Positions 9,264-19,984 of a DNA stretch of 64,000 nucleotides are shown here, piece by piece (the stretch's first letter is position 1; every line of letters begins with the position of its first letter). The DNA comes from Tuctoria greenei (taxonomy: Eukaryota > Streptophyta > Magnoliopsida > Poales > Poaceae). A program made the translations under genes and the position numbers. The stretch covers positions 26,255,601 through 26,319,600 of the forward strand of contig JAYESD010000009.1 in the NCBI GenBank assembly GCA_036927565.1, given 5' to 3'. The notes beneath the pieces were generated by a model. The model was not told the DNA's origin, searched no databases, and worked only from the letters and a program-made list of their open reading frames with translations.

Positions 9264-11205
9264 ATGGAGAAATACTCCACCAAACCTTTTGTGTTTAGTG
9301 GTATTGATTTTCAGGTTTGGAAGGCACGTATGGAAGCTTTCATCCAGGTACAAGGCTTCGCAATATGGGAGAATTTATACAAGCCTTACAAAGTGCCGTC
9401 AAACGATCAAGTTACAGCTACAAATCTGAGAGATGTCGACGACAACAACAAGGCTCAAAACTTGATCATACAAGGATTAACTCAAAGCGGCTTCAACTGT
9501 GTTTCACACCTCCGATCTGCATACGATGTGTGGAAAGCACTTTGTGACTACCACGAAGGATCCAACACGATCAAGGAGGTAAGGCAAGACATGTTCAAGA
9601 AATAATACATGCACTTTGAGATAGTGAGTCCATCGACGATTTATTTGCTCGCTTTAATAAGATTCTCAGCAACTTGCATAGTGTCAATGTTAATTTTTCA
9701 GATGCTGAAAATGCTAGGCAATTACTAAGTGCATTAGACATGTCAATTTGGGAGATAAAAGTTACATCTATTCATGAATCTACTGTCATGAGTACACTTA
9801 CTTTAGATGTGCTTTACTCTAAACTTAAAACTCATGAAATTGACATCTTATAATGTAAGAACCCAAATAAGTCTATTGCATTTGTCTCACAATGTGATAT
9901 GCCTAGCTCCGGCCAATCATCATCTTGTAATACTCTTGCTTTGTTATCCTCACTAACCCTGGAGCAGATCGAGGAATTTCCAGAAGAGGAGTTAGCACTA
10001 ATCTCTACTAGGTTCTCAAAATCATTGCAAAATGTGAGAATTAGAAGGAGAGGAAGCTCCAGACCTCAACGCTGTTTTGAATGTGGTAAGACAGGACACT
10101 TTCGTACAAAATGCCCTAACCTTTCAGGTCCTACTACCCGTGAAAAAAACAGAACAAGGTCAAGACCACCTCTGGAAACCCCAACAAGAAAAAGAAGGGT
10201 ACCATAAGACGCAAGATGATTAACAGCTTCATCACTGGACTTCAAGAGCTCGGTTCAAGCGATGTAGACTTTGAAAGTGATGAAGATGATGACGATCTGG
10301 CCAACTTATGCTTCATGGCGGGCAAATCAAGATCAAGTATGGAGGATGCAGAACACAACAACGACAATGAAGAGGTATGTCCTACTTGCGAAGAAATGTG
10401 TGATGCTATTTCTCGTGCCACTATTATAGTTAAGAGAAAGGACAAAAAGCTTAGGGATAGTGCTGCTAAAATTGAATCACTAGAATCTGAAATCAACCGT
10501 TTAAAAACTTTGATTCCTAGTGATGATGCATGTCCCTCATGTGATTTAATATATGAACAATTGTCCTCATTAAGAAGTGCGCACACCTCCACACTTGATA
10601 AACTTGAGTTAGAAATTGAAAAGAATAGAGAGCTTGCTGCACTTAATGGTAAAAACTTGAAAGATGCTAGCTGTTCTACATTTGATTTGCATTGTTCTAC
10701 TTATGATGATCTTGATAAGAAACTACAAGATGCTATGAATGAAATTTCTATATTGAACAATGCTTTACGTTCTCATGAAGTTAAATTTTGTTCCAATTGC
10801 AAATTAAAAGGAAAAAATTCATGTGAAAATTGCCTTGATCTGTCCAATAAACTTGATAACATGCATAGGACATTAGATCGGTTTTGTAATAGGAATAAGA
10901 ACCTAAACTTGCTGCTGAATTCTTCCAAGTCTTGCAATGATAAAACTGGTTTAGGTATTGATTCTCATACTCATTCTAAGGCACATCCACCTAAAATTGT
11001 AAAGTCATTTGGAAGTGGTTTGATTCAAACAGTTCCTAAACAAAAGGAAGTGGTTTTCAAATCTGCAGGAGTGTTGACTCATTCGGTTTCAAATAAAAAT
11101 ATTGCTTGCTCATATAGGCATGAACACAAAGTCAAATTTCATTGTACCTACTATGGTAGAGATGGTCATGTCATAGATTTTTGTTATAGACTAGCTAAAC
11201 AATAG
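9264..11205 (+). pseudogene. Element B gag with zinc knuckle and Cys-rich coiled coil
   Basis: The ATG at 9264 opens a Copia gag (MEKYSTKPFVFSGIDFQVWK, then DYHEGSNTIKEV). A TAA at 9603-9605 replaces a Glu codon, by comparison with element C. A second section carries a complete CCHC knuckle, CFECGKTGHFRTKC, at 10073-10114. After another stop, 10216-11205 encodes about 330 residues rich in Glu, Lys, Leu and paired cysteines (CPTCEEMC, CPSCDLI, CSNCKLKGKNSCENC), with heptad-like stretches suggesting a coiled coil. A second knuckle near 11140-11185 has Tyr where the second Cys should be (HCTYYGRDGHVIDFC). The same order of modules is seen in element C. Confidence 0.85.
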
Positions 11206-12163
11206 AAAAAAGAAAGGATGATTGCTAGATCTCATAAATTTCATGCAAAATTTGTTGCACATATTAAACCGAATGATAGGAACATGCAACCTGCTGTAAT
11301 GAGTCAAAAACATGCAAAGTTTGCTCCCAAACCTACTGTGTTTCGTGCTACACATGTAACATCTCATAATTCAGTAGTTGGGTACAAAAATCCTCAAACT
11401 TTGTCTCATAAACCTATTGTTTTGTCTCAGCTTTCGCGTGTTATTTTTGTTCGACGTCGTGTGACTCAGTACTGGATTCCTAAATGTAGTTCGACTAACC
11501 CCAGTATTGAGTCATCTACGTATTGTGCTTCTATGTAGGTTACACGCTTGAGGAAGGAGAACTTTTGGATTGTGGATTCAGGTTGCTCACGCCACGTGAC
11601 CGGTAACAAAGAATGGTTCTCTTCCTTCTCTTTTGTGTCACATGTAGAGAATGTTACTTTTGCCGATAACTCTTCAACTCCTATAATTGCTAAGGGTTTG
11701 GTTAGAGTAAATAATCACTACACTTTAAAGGATGTGGCACTTGTTAAAAATTTGGAATACAACTTGCTTTCTGTTTCACAACTGCTAGATGAAAATCTGG
11801 AAATTATTTTCACTAAAAATTGTTGCAAAGTTGTAAATTCAAATAGTGAGCTTATTTTTAACATGTCTCGGTTTGGAAGAGTTTTTAAAGCTGATTTTGA
11901 TGTCTTCCTCTAAGCATAGGTGTCTAGTTGCTAATGATTCAAAGGACTTATATTTTTGGTATCGTAGACTTGGTCACGTAGGCTTTGATCATCTAACGTG
12001 TTCTAGTGCTCTTGATCGCATACGTGGGCTGCCTAAGCTTAAAGGGGACAAAGAAATTGTGTGCTCTTGTTGTAGACATGCTAAGATGGTTGCAGGTTCA
12101 CATACTCCTCTCACAATGATCATGACAACTAAACCGGATCAACTTTATACCTTGACACCGTAG
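11206..12163 (+). pseudogene. Element B protease and pre-integrase region
   Basis: A frame beginning near 11548 carries the Copia aspartic protease signature WIVDSGCSRHVTG (about 11566-11604), with the catalytic Asp intact. It continues through the flap region and VKNLEYNLLSVSQL to 11913. A frameshift near 11900 moves to the next frame with LYFWYRRLGHVGFDHL and a CSCCRHAKM pair of cysteines, the zinc-binding HHCC region before integrase. The stretch 11206-11547 is a poorly conserved linker with several stops. Confidence 0.85.
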
Positions 12164-13234
12164 GACCTTCACATGTTCAATCCTTCGGATGTAAATGGTA
12201 TGTTCTTGTGATTGTTGATGATTATTCTAGATACTCTTGGGTTTACTTTATGACATCTAAGAATGAAGCTTTTAGTCACTTTAGAATATTATTTCTTAGA
12301 TTATCAATTGATCACCCAAGATCTTTAAAAGTAATTAGAAGTGATAACAGAACTAAATTTAAAAATCAATCTTTTGATCACTTTTGTGCTGAAAATGGAA
12401 TAGATCATCAATTTTCTTCACCATATGTACCTCAACAAAATGGTGTTGTAGAAATAAAGAACAGAACCTTAGTTGAGATGGCTATGGCTATGCTTGATGA
12501 ATATCAAACTCCTAGGAAATTTGGGCTGATGCGATTGCAACTGCTTGTTATGTCTCAAATCGTGTTTTCTTGCGCACTAAGCTAGGTAAAATACCATATG
12601 AGCTCCGGTTTGGACATAGGCCTAGTGTTACACATTTTTGGGTCTTTGGTTGCAAATGCTTTGCTAAGAAACATGGTAATCTTGATAAATTTGAACCTTG
12701 ATCTATTGATGGCATGTTTCTTGGTTATTCATCCCATACTAGAGGCTATTGTGTGTTTTTACTTGACACTAACAAAATTGTGGAGACTTGTGAGGTGTCT
12801 TTTGATGAAGCTAGCCCAAGTACTAGCTCAAACATTGCAGTTCCAGATTCATATCTGCGGGGGGAGAGTATTTTTGTTGAAGAAGAGGAAGAAGTGGTGC
12901 TGCTACCCGAAAATTCAGTAGCTAATGACATTGTTCCAGCTCCTGATTTTGATTCACAGCCAGCACCGATGACCACCATTGCTGGTACAGATCCTCCTCA
13001 AGTCACAAGCTCATCAATTTGTGATGAACATGAAGAAGAAGAAGCTTGTGAAGTGTCCACTCCCCTCCGGATTCTAAAATTCATCCTCCACAACAAATTA
13101 TTGGAAGCTTGCACGAACGAGTCACACGGTCCAGGTTTTGCGATCCAAACTCTCGTGCTCATTCTGCTTTTGTTGCTTCTTTTGAACCCAATAATATATC
13201 ACACGCACTCACTAATTAATCTTGGATTGTTGCC
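12164..13234 (+). pseudogene. Element B integrase core and C-terminal region
   Basis: The catalytic core begins VDDYSRYSWVYF (about 12211). Its second catalytic region reads RSDNRTKF instead of the usual DNGTEF, so the Asp remains but the Gly after Asn has become Arg and the Glu has become Lys. The third catalytic Glu is present in SPYVPQQNGVVE. A frameshift near 12520 follows, and the C-terminal domain (HFWVFGCKCFAKK, FLGYSSHTRGY) is spread over two frames to about 12800. An acidic, poorly conserved linker leads to RT. Confidence 0.85.
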
Positions 13235-14131
13235 ATGCAAAAAGAGTTAGAAAATTTTGAAAGAAATAATGTTTGGAAACTTGTACCTCCACCTCAAGGT
13301 CACACTTTAATTGGAACTAAATGGGTGTTTAAAAATAAACAAAGTGAGGATGGGGTTGTGGTTAGGAATAAGGCTAGGTTGGTTGCTCAAGGTTTCACTC
13401 AAGTTGAAGGTCTAGATTTTGATGAAACTTTTGCTCCTGTTGCTAGATTAGAAGCCATAAGAATTTTGTTAGCATTTGTTGCATCTAAAGGTTTCAAGTT
13501 ATATCAAATGGATGTTAAAAGTGCTTTTCTTAATGGCTACATAGATGAGGAGGTTTATGTCGAACAACCACTGTGTTTTGAAAATCCAGATTTTCCAAAT
13601 CATATTTACAAACTGTCCAAAGCCTTGTACAGTCTCAAACAAGCCCCTAGAGCATGGTATGATAGGTTAAAAACATTCTTACTTGAAAAGGGGTTTACCA
13701 TGGGCAAGGTTGATAAAACTCTTTTTGTGCTTAAGCATGGCAATGACTCATTATTTGTTCAAGTGCATGTGGATGATATTATCTTTGGTTGTGCTTCTCA
13801 TGATCTTGTGTCCAAGTTTTCAGCTATGATGAGTTCAGAATTTGAGATGAGTATGATGGGCGAACTCACGTACTTTTTGGGGCTGCAAGTCAAGCAAACC
13901 AAGGAGGGTACCTTTGTGCGTCAAACGAAGTATAAAAAAGAACTCCTAAGGCGCTTCAACATGGACAAAAGCAAGCCTCTCCGGACACCAATGGGAACAG
14001 CAACAACACTTGAACTTGATGAAGATGGTGAACCCATGGATCAAAAAGAATGTAGAAGCATGATCGGATCACTTTTGTACCTCACGACATCAAGACCGGA
14101 CATACAATTCAGCGTATGTCTTTGTGCATAG
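13235..14131 (+). pseudogene. Element B reverse transcriptase
   Basis: One open frame of 298 codons covers most of RT: FERNNVWKLVPPP, KARLVAQGFTQVEGLDFDETF, APVARLEAIRILLAF, MDVKSAFLNG, LKQAPRAWYDR and SMMGELTYFLGLQVKQ. The catalytic box is HVDD (13766-13777) rather than YVDD. The two aspartates are kept, but the Tyr codon has changed to His. It ends at a TAG where related copies have Arg in CARFQA. Upstream joins integrase by a frameshift. Confidence 0.88.
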
Positions 14132-14691
14132 TTTCAAGCCTCCCCACGTGCTCCACATCGTCAAGCCGTCAAAAGGATTATCAGGTACTTACATGGAACT
14201 CAAGAATTTGACATTTTTTTCCTTCTTCCTCAACCGTTACTTTGAAAGCTTTTTTTGATGCTGATTTTGGGGGTTGTAGGATTCTGGTGCTTGTCATTTT
14301 TCTTAGTAATTCACTAGTTGCTTGGTCCTCTAGAAAACAAAACTCAGTTGCACAATCCACAGCCGAATCTGAATATGTAGCTGCTGCTAGTGCATGCTCA
14401 CAAATTCTTTGGATTGTTCAAACACTTAAGGACTATGGGGTTGATCTAGATAGTGTTCCATTGTTTTGTGATAACACTAGTGCCATTTGCATTGCTAAAA
14501 ACCCCGTGCAACATTCTAGAACTAAGCACATTGAGATTAGGTATCACTTTCTTCGTGATAATGTTGAAAAAGGAAACATTGTGCTTCACCATGTAGATAC
14601 CGAACAATAATTGGCTGACATTTTTACAAAACCTTTGGATTTCACTCGTTTTTGTTACATTCGTAGTGAAATAGGGGTTATACATCCTCAT
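14132..14691 (+). pseudogene. Element B RNase H
   Basis: After the RT stop the frame continues as FQASPRAPHRQAVKR, is disturbed near 14215-14300, then reads LVAWSSRKQNSVAQSTAESEYVAAAS, DNTSAICIAKNPVQHSRTKHIEIRYHFLRD. This is the Copia RNase H with its catalytic Glu. A TAA at about 14608 interrupts EQ-LADIFTKPLDFTRFC, and the polyprotein then ends near 14691. Confidence 0.85.
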
Positions 14692-15711
14692 GGCTTAAAT
14701 TTAGGGGGAGTTTTCAAACTTGAGAAGTCTATGTGTGAATCTAAAAATAAAATAATGAGCATAGTAATTCATACATATATGACTTTGTGATTCCTTTTAC
14801 ATGCTGAAAGTTCTTACTACATTACTCGTGTTATACATTTTGTAGTTTCATGTCTAGTAATTAGAATAATTACTTACACTAAATCTGGTCATGGTCAGAC
14901 TTTCTTGCTGTTTTGAACTTGTTGCATGCTCACAAATGCTTTTATTCATAAAGAATTAATCAAGTAATCAACTCACATGTTGAGTTTTTATGAACAAATA
15001 TAAATTGAGAAAAGATCAAGAGAATATGCATGCATCGCACTTCTTCTTTTGAGATGGCTTATCATTGCACTTAGATATGAACTTGGAAGAAGTTGTGTAT
15101 GACTAAAACCATGCCCTTAAGCTTCTGATTGTCAAATGACATAGGCTTGGCTTGGTTGGTTAGAATAAGGCAGATGCGCATATAATCTCTTGGAAATATC
15201 ATATGATCTAATTTTGTGCTTTGAAAAATGATAAAATGCAGCAACAAGTGTCATGCTTTCAGGTATTGAAATAGTTAAGTTTGTGAGATCATGACTTGCT
15301 TAAATTGAAAATTACATTTGATCTCTAGCATGGCTTACACTACTTTATGTATCTCATTGTTGTGATAGTGTAAGTTATTTGATAGTATGACTTGGATGAG
15401 CTTTGTTTTATATGTATATGTTATAATATGCTCATAACAATTAAAATATGTCTTATAAACCTTGTTGAATACATTGTCAAAGGGGGAGAGATAAGAATTT
15501 TTAAAGATAAGTATGCAAGGGGGAGAAATTGATTACACATTGCACATATTCACAATTGTTTTTGGCACGATTCTTCTCAGGGGGAGAATTTCTTTTTCTC
15601 ATTTTATTTCTGTTTTACAAAGGGGGATAAATTGTTTTCAAAACTTTTAATGTGAATAAGCCAATGTTCGGATCTTAAGTGGTGTTGCCAATGCATTAAT
15701 CAAGGGGGAGA
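14692..15711 (+). other. Element B 3' spacer with six polypurine tracts
   Basis: This AT-rich noncoding kilobase lies between pol and the 3' LTR. AGGGGGAG-type tracts occur at about 14703, 15481, 15517, 15579, 15618 and 15702. Only the last, AAGGGGGAGA, abuts the LTR and would be the functional plus-strand primer. I see no ORF of note. Confidence 0.85.
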
Positions 15712-17536
15712 TGTCACCTATGTGTGTTGAATACATTGGCTTTGACAATAAAAGTTTTGAATGCTACCATAACATCTTTTTAGCAAGGTCCGACTCTAGC
15801 TCTGAGCTTCTGCAAGTTCTGACAATAGGTCCGACTTTCTTTGCCTAGGTCCGACATGTTTTTTGGTAGCTCCGGTGAGCTTTGTCTTTAGCTTCGGCAT
15901 GTCTTTGATAGCTCTGACATGTCTTTGTTAAGCTCTGATATGTTTTGATAGGTCCGACTTATGTTGGTTAGCTCCGACATGTTTTTCTAGCTCTGGCTTT
16001 TGGGTTGACTAGTTCTGACCAGATTTGGTAAGCTCCGGCGCTAGGTTGTACTAGCTTTGGTAAGCTCCGGTGCTAGGTTGTCCTAGCTTTGATAAGCTCC
16101 AGCTCAAGCTCTGGTTAGCTTTGGCAAGGTTTGGAGCTTGATCGCAATGTTCCTTCTTTTATCTTGCAATGTTTCAAACTTGCTTTACACTTATGGAAAG
16201 TTTGCTTAGTATTCTTTTACTAAGTTTTTGGTGTGTTTTGGTGGTTATGGTTGATAACATTTTGCTATGGTTTGCAACATGCTTTTGTGAAGTGCTCACG
16301 TAAGATGTTGTAGTTTCAGAACTAATTTGAGTCAAGTCGCGGACTTGGGCTCGTACGTAAGTATTGGTTGTTTGCTCATGTGCAGGTGTTTCTTGGGTTC
16401 AAGACATGGCTGGTGACGGGATCCATTGAACTAGTCTTAGGGAGAAGATGAGGTTCAACAACCAAGTTCGGGAGGTATTGTGGTTGAGTTGATCGGGAGG
16501 TCGCGCAGCATGTATGAATCAAGAACAATGCATATGAAGGTATCATGGACGTCATTGGAAGATGTTTGCACGTATGCAAGGAGTGCATGGACGTGGCTAC
16601 ATGGTCCCGAGGCGTGATGAAGAGATGTGGACATAAAGAATTGGTCAAAAAGGTCCAACCGACTAGGTTATGGACTTAGGCTGCGAGTCGTGTTTGACTC
16701 AAATATGGAAATATTTGAGTTGGTTATGATAGGATTTCGTGTGGGCCACGAATTTGAGTTGTTTTAGGAATATGGGATTCATTCCTGAGGTGTTCGGAAG
16801 TCTTAAGATTGCTTCGATCTGCGTATAGAAGAGTCCTAAGCAGTTATGGAAAGTTTTGATTCGTGATTTGAGTAGGATTAGAGTCCTAGTTGAGATTGGG
16901 TTGGCCTAAGGGCTGGTTATATAAGCAAGGGAGGCCAGAGCTCGTGGTGGACGACTTTGGGGGCTGTTCCTCTTGTGTTCTATTGAATAAAATTCGTAGT
17001 TGAAAGAAACTTTTGTTCCTTGTTTGTCCGACTTGTTCCAGACAAGTTTTTCTCGTCGAGTTTCTGCACAGCACTACCTTTCTTCGATGGTTTTATCATA
17101 ACTCGAGTTTTACAGATCTATTTGATGTTATTCTTTTTGGATTGTCTTCACAACTTGATTATCTATCATATAGCAAAATTTCACGGTCATTGGATTTGTG
17201 TTTTTTTTATCTACACGAGTTTCTTTGTAGTATTACAGATTTGTTTTTTACTAGGTAGAACAGATTGACCTTTGTTCGATCTTTCGATCGTAACTTGAGT
17301 TTCTCTCGATGGATTTGAGTTATTCTTGCTGTGTTATCTTCGTGACTTGATTCTCTCTGATATCTATCACTTTTTTCACAGTGAAAAACGTTTAGATTAG
17401 TCTCACACAGAATTTCTTTAACAAATCGTTTTTCGGCCGAAGGGGTTAGGATTTAATTGTTTCCGCTGCGTAAGATTTTTTAATCTACCATTCACCCCCC
17501 CCTCTGGTAGCTTTTCACGTGCTCTTTGATCCTACA
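15712..17536 (+). repeat. Element B 3' LTR
   Basis: It starts TGTCACCTATGTG after the terminal purine tract and ends GATCCTACA at 17536, followed by GTAGG. It matches 7388-9201 with scattered substitutions and a few small indels. It includes the same AGCTCCGG-type repeats (about 15800-16130) and a TATA box at 16918-16925. Confidence 0.92.
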
Positions 17537-17541
17537 GTAGG
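17537..17541. repeat. Element B target-site duplication, right copy
   Basis: GTAGG is identical to 7383-7387. Confidence 0.95.
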
Positions 17542-18270
17542 AAAATCTGTATTTTCAAAGCCCAGTGGTTGCTTGACATAACCTTCCTCATCTATATAGA
17601 CATTAAGAAAAGCACTATTAACATCCATTTGATATAACTTGAAACCTTTAGATGCAGCAAATGCTAATAAAAATTTAGATGCAGCAAATGGTAATAAAAA
17701 TTTTATGGCTTCTAATCTAGCAACGGGAGCAAAAGTTTCATCAAAATCTAGACCTTCAACTTGTGTGAAACCTTGAGCAACCAACCTAGCCTTATTCCTA
17801 ACCACAACCCCATCCTCATTTTGTTTATTTTTAAACACTCATTTAGTTCTAATTAAAGTGTGACATTGAGGTGGAGGTACGAGTTTCCAAATATTATTTC
17901 TTTCAAAATTTTCTAACTCTTGCATGGCAATAATACAAGATTCATTAGTGAGTGCGTGTGATATATCTTTGGGTTCAAAAGAAGCAACAAAAGCAGAATG
18001 AGCATGAGAGTTTAGATCGCAAAAACATGTGTCGTGTGACTCGTTCGTGCAAGATTCCAGTGATTTGTTGTGGAGGATGACTTTTGAGGACACGGAGGGG
18101 AGTAGACACTTCACAAGCTCCTTCTTCTTCATGTTCATCATAAATCGAAGAACTTATGACTCGAGAAAGATCTGGACTACCAAGAGTCATCGTCGGTGCT
18201 GGTTGTGGATCAAAAATTGGAGTAGGAACAATGTTATTAGCTTCTGAATCATCGGGCAGCCGCACCACTT
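17537..18270 (-). pseudogene. Element C reverse transcriptase, proximal piece
   Basis: On the minus strand: a linker with EEEGACEVSTPLRVLKS, then FERNNIWKLVPPPQ, an interrupted TK-VFKNKQ, VVRNKARLVAQGFTQVEG and KLYQMDVNSAFLN, ending IDEEGYVKQPLGFENTDFP at the element B insertion. A 27-bp tandem duplication (about 17650-17705) repeats nine residues, FLLPFAASK/FLLAFAASK, just before KGFKLYQM. A stop at about 17839 (the Trp of KWVF) and a frameshift also break it. The frame resumes at 7387. Confidence 0.88.
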
Positions 18271-19600
18271 CTTCCTCATCTTCGACGAAAATACTCTCCC
18301 CTGCGGATATGGATCTGGACCTGCAATATTAGAGCTAGTACTTGAGCTAGCTTCATCAAAAGAAACCTCGCAAGTCTCTGCAATTTTGTTAGTGTCAAGT
18401 CAAAGAACACGGTAGCCTTTAGTATGAGATGGATAACCAAGAAACATGTCATCAACAGATCTAGCTTGAAATTTATCAAGATTATCATGTTTATTAACAA
18501 AGCATTTGCAACCAAAGACCCTAAATTGCGTTACATTAGGCCTATATCCAAACTGAAGCTCATATGGTGTTTTTCCTAACTTAGCTCTCAAGAAAACACG
18601 ATTTCAAGCATAACAAGTTGTTGCAATTGCAGGAGTTTGGTATTCATCAAGCATAGTCCTAGCCATCTCAACTATGGTTTTGTTCTTTCCCTCTACAACA
18701 CCGTTTTGTTGAGGTACATATGGTGAAGAAAATTGATGACCTATTCCTTCTCAGCACAAAAGTGATTAAACAATTGATTTTTTAATTTAGTTACGTTATC
18801 ACTTCAAACTGCTTTTAAAGATATTGGGTGATCAATTGATAATCTAAGAAATAAAGTTCTAAAGTGACTAAAAGTGTCGTTCTTAGATATCATAAAGTAA
18901 ACCCAAGAGTATCTAGAAAAGTCATCAATAATTACAAACACATATCATTTACCTCCAAAAGATTGAACACGTGAAGGACCTCCAGTTCAGTTGTCATGGT
19001 CATTGTGAGAGGAGGATGTGAATTGCAACCATCTTAGCATGTCTACAAGAAGAGCATGCAATATCGTTGTCTCCTTTAAGCTCAGGTAGCCCACGAATGC
19101 GATTAAGACCACTAACACGCGTGAGATGATCAAAGCCTATGTGGCCAAGTCTACAATGCTAAAAATATAAGTCTTTTGAATCATTAAAAACTAGACACCT
19201 ATGCTTAGAGGATGACATATCAAAATCAGCTTTACAAACTCCTCCAAAACGATATATGTTAAACATAAGCTCACCATTAGAATCTACAACCTTGCAGCAG
19301 TTTTTAGTGAGAATTATTTCCAGATTTTCATCTAACAATTGTGAAACAGAAAGCGAGTTGTATTTCAAATTTTTTACATGTGCCACATCTTTTAAAGTAT
19401 AGTGATTGTTTACCCTAACCAAACCCTTAGCAATAATAGGACTTGAAGAATTATCAGTAAAAGTAACATTCTCTACACTGAGACAAAGGAGAGGGAAGAG
19501 CACCATTCTTTGTTACCGGTCATGTGGCGTGAGCAACCTGAATCCACAAGCCAAATGTTCTCCTTCATCAAGCGTGTAACCTACATAGAAGCACAATACA
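18271..19600 (-). pseudogene. Element C protease and integrase remnant
   Basis: Minus-strand fragments match element B across protease (a VDSGCSRHMTG-like region near 19530-19560), the pre-integrase segment (NNHYTLKDVAHVKNL, 19159-19506), the HHCC region with an RRHAKM-like segment near 19040, the integrase core (ending QQNGVVE-like near 18700) and the C-terminal domain (LGKTPYELQFGYRPNVTQF, 18400-18591). Several frameshifts and stops separate them. Homology to element B is continuous, which is the main evidence. Confidence 0.8.
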
Positions 19601-19984
19601 TCAATGACTCAAGACTAGGGTTAGTCAAAAGGCATTTAGGAATCCAGTACTGAGTCACACGACGTCCAACAGGAATAACACGCAAAAGCTGAGAAAATAC
19701 AACAGATTTATGAGCCAAATTTTGAGAATTCTTGTTCCCAACTACTGATTTATGAAGTGTCTTATGTGTAGCAAGAAAAACAGTAGGTTTGGGAGCAAAC
19801 TTTGCATTTTTATGACTCTATACAGCAGGTTGCATGTTCCTAACATTAGTTTCAGCACGCGCAACAACTTTTGCTCGGTTGTTATGTTGTTCATGTCTAG
19901 ATGAGCAAGTAACATGTTTATTGGAAACCGAATGAGAAAACACTCTTGCAGATTTGAAAACCACTTTGTTTTGTCTAAGAACTG

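Larger units (their letters stand above)
7388..17536 (+). mobile_element. Element B: Copia LTR retrotransposon with Cys-rich gag
   Basis: This full-length element has two LTRs (1814 and 1825 bp), Met-tRNA primer site, gag with zinc knuckle, a cysteine-rich coiled-coil region, protease, integrase, RT and RNase H, then a 1-kb spacer with repeated purine tracts. It is flanked by a perfect GTAGG duplication. The order protease-integrase-RT-RNase H makes it Copia. The purine-tract spacer and coiled-coil gag resemble Sireviruses, but there is no env-like ORF and no SpeI-type palindrome array. Nonsense codons and frameshifts occur in every module, so it is dead. It belongs to the same family as element C, into which it inserted. 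Confidence 0.95.
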
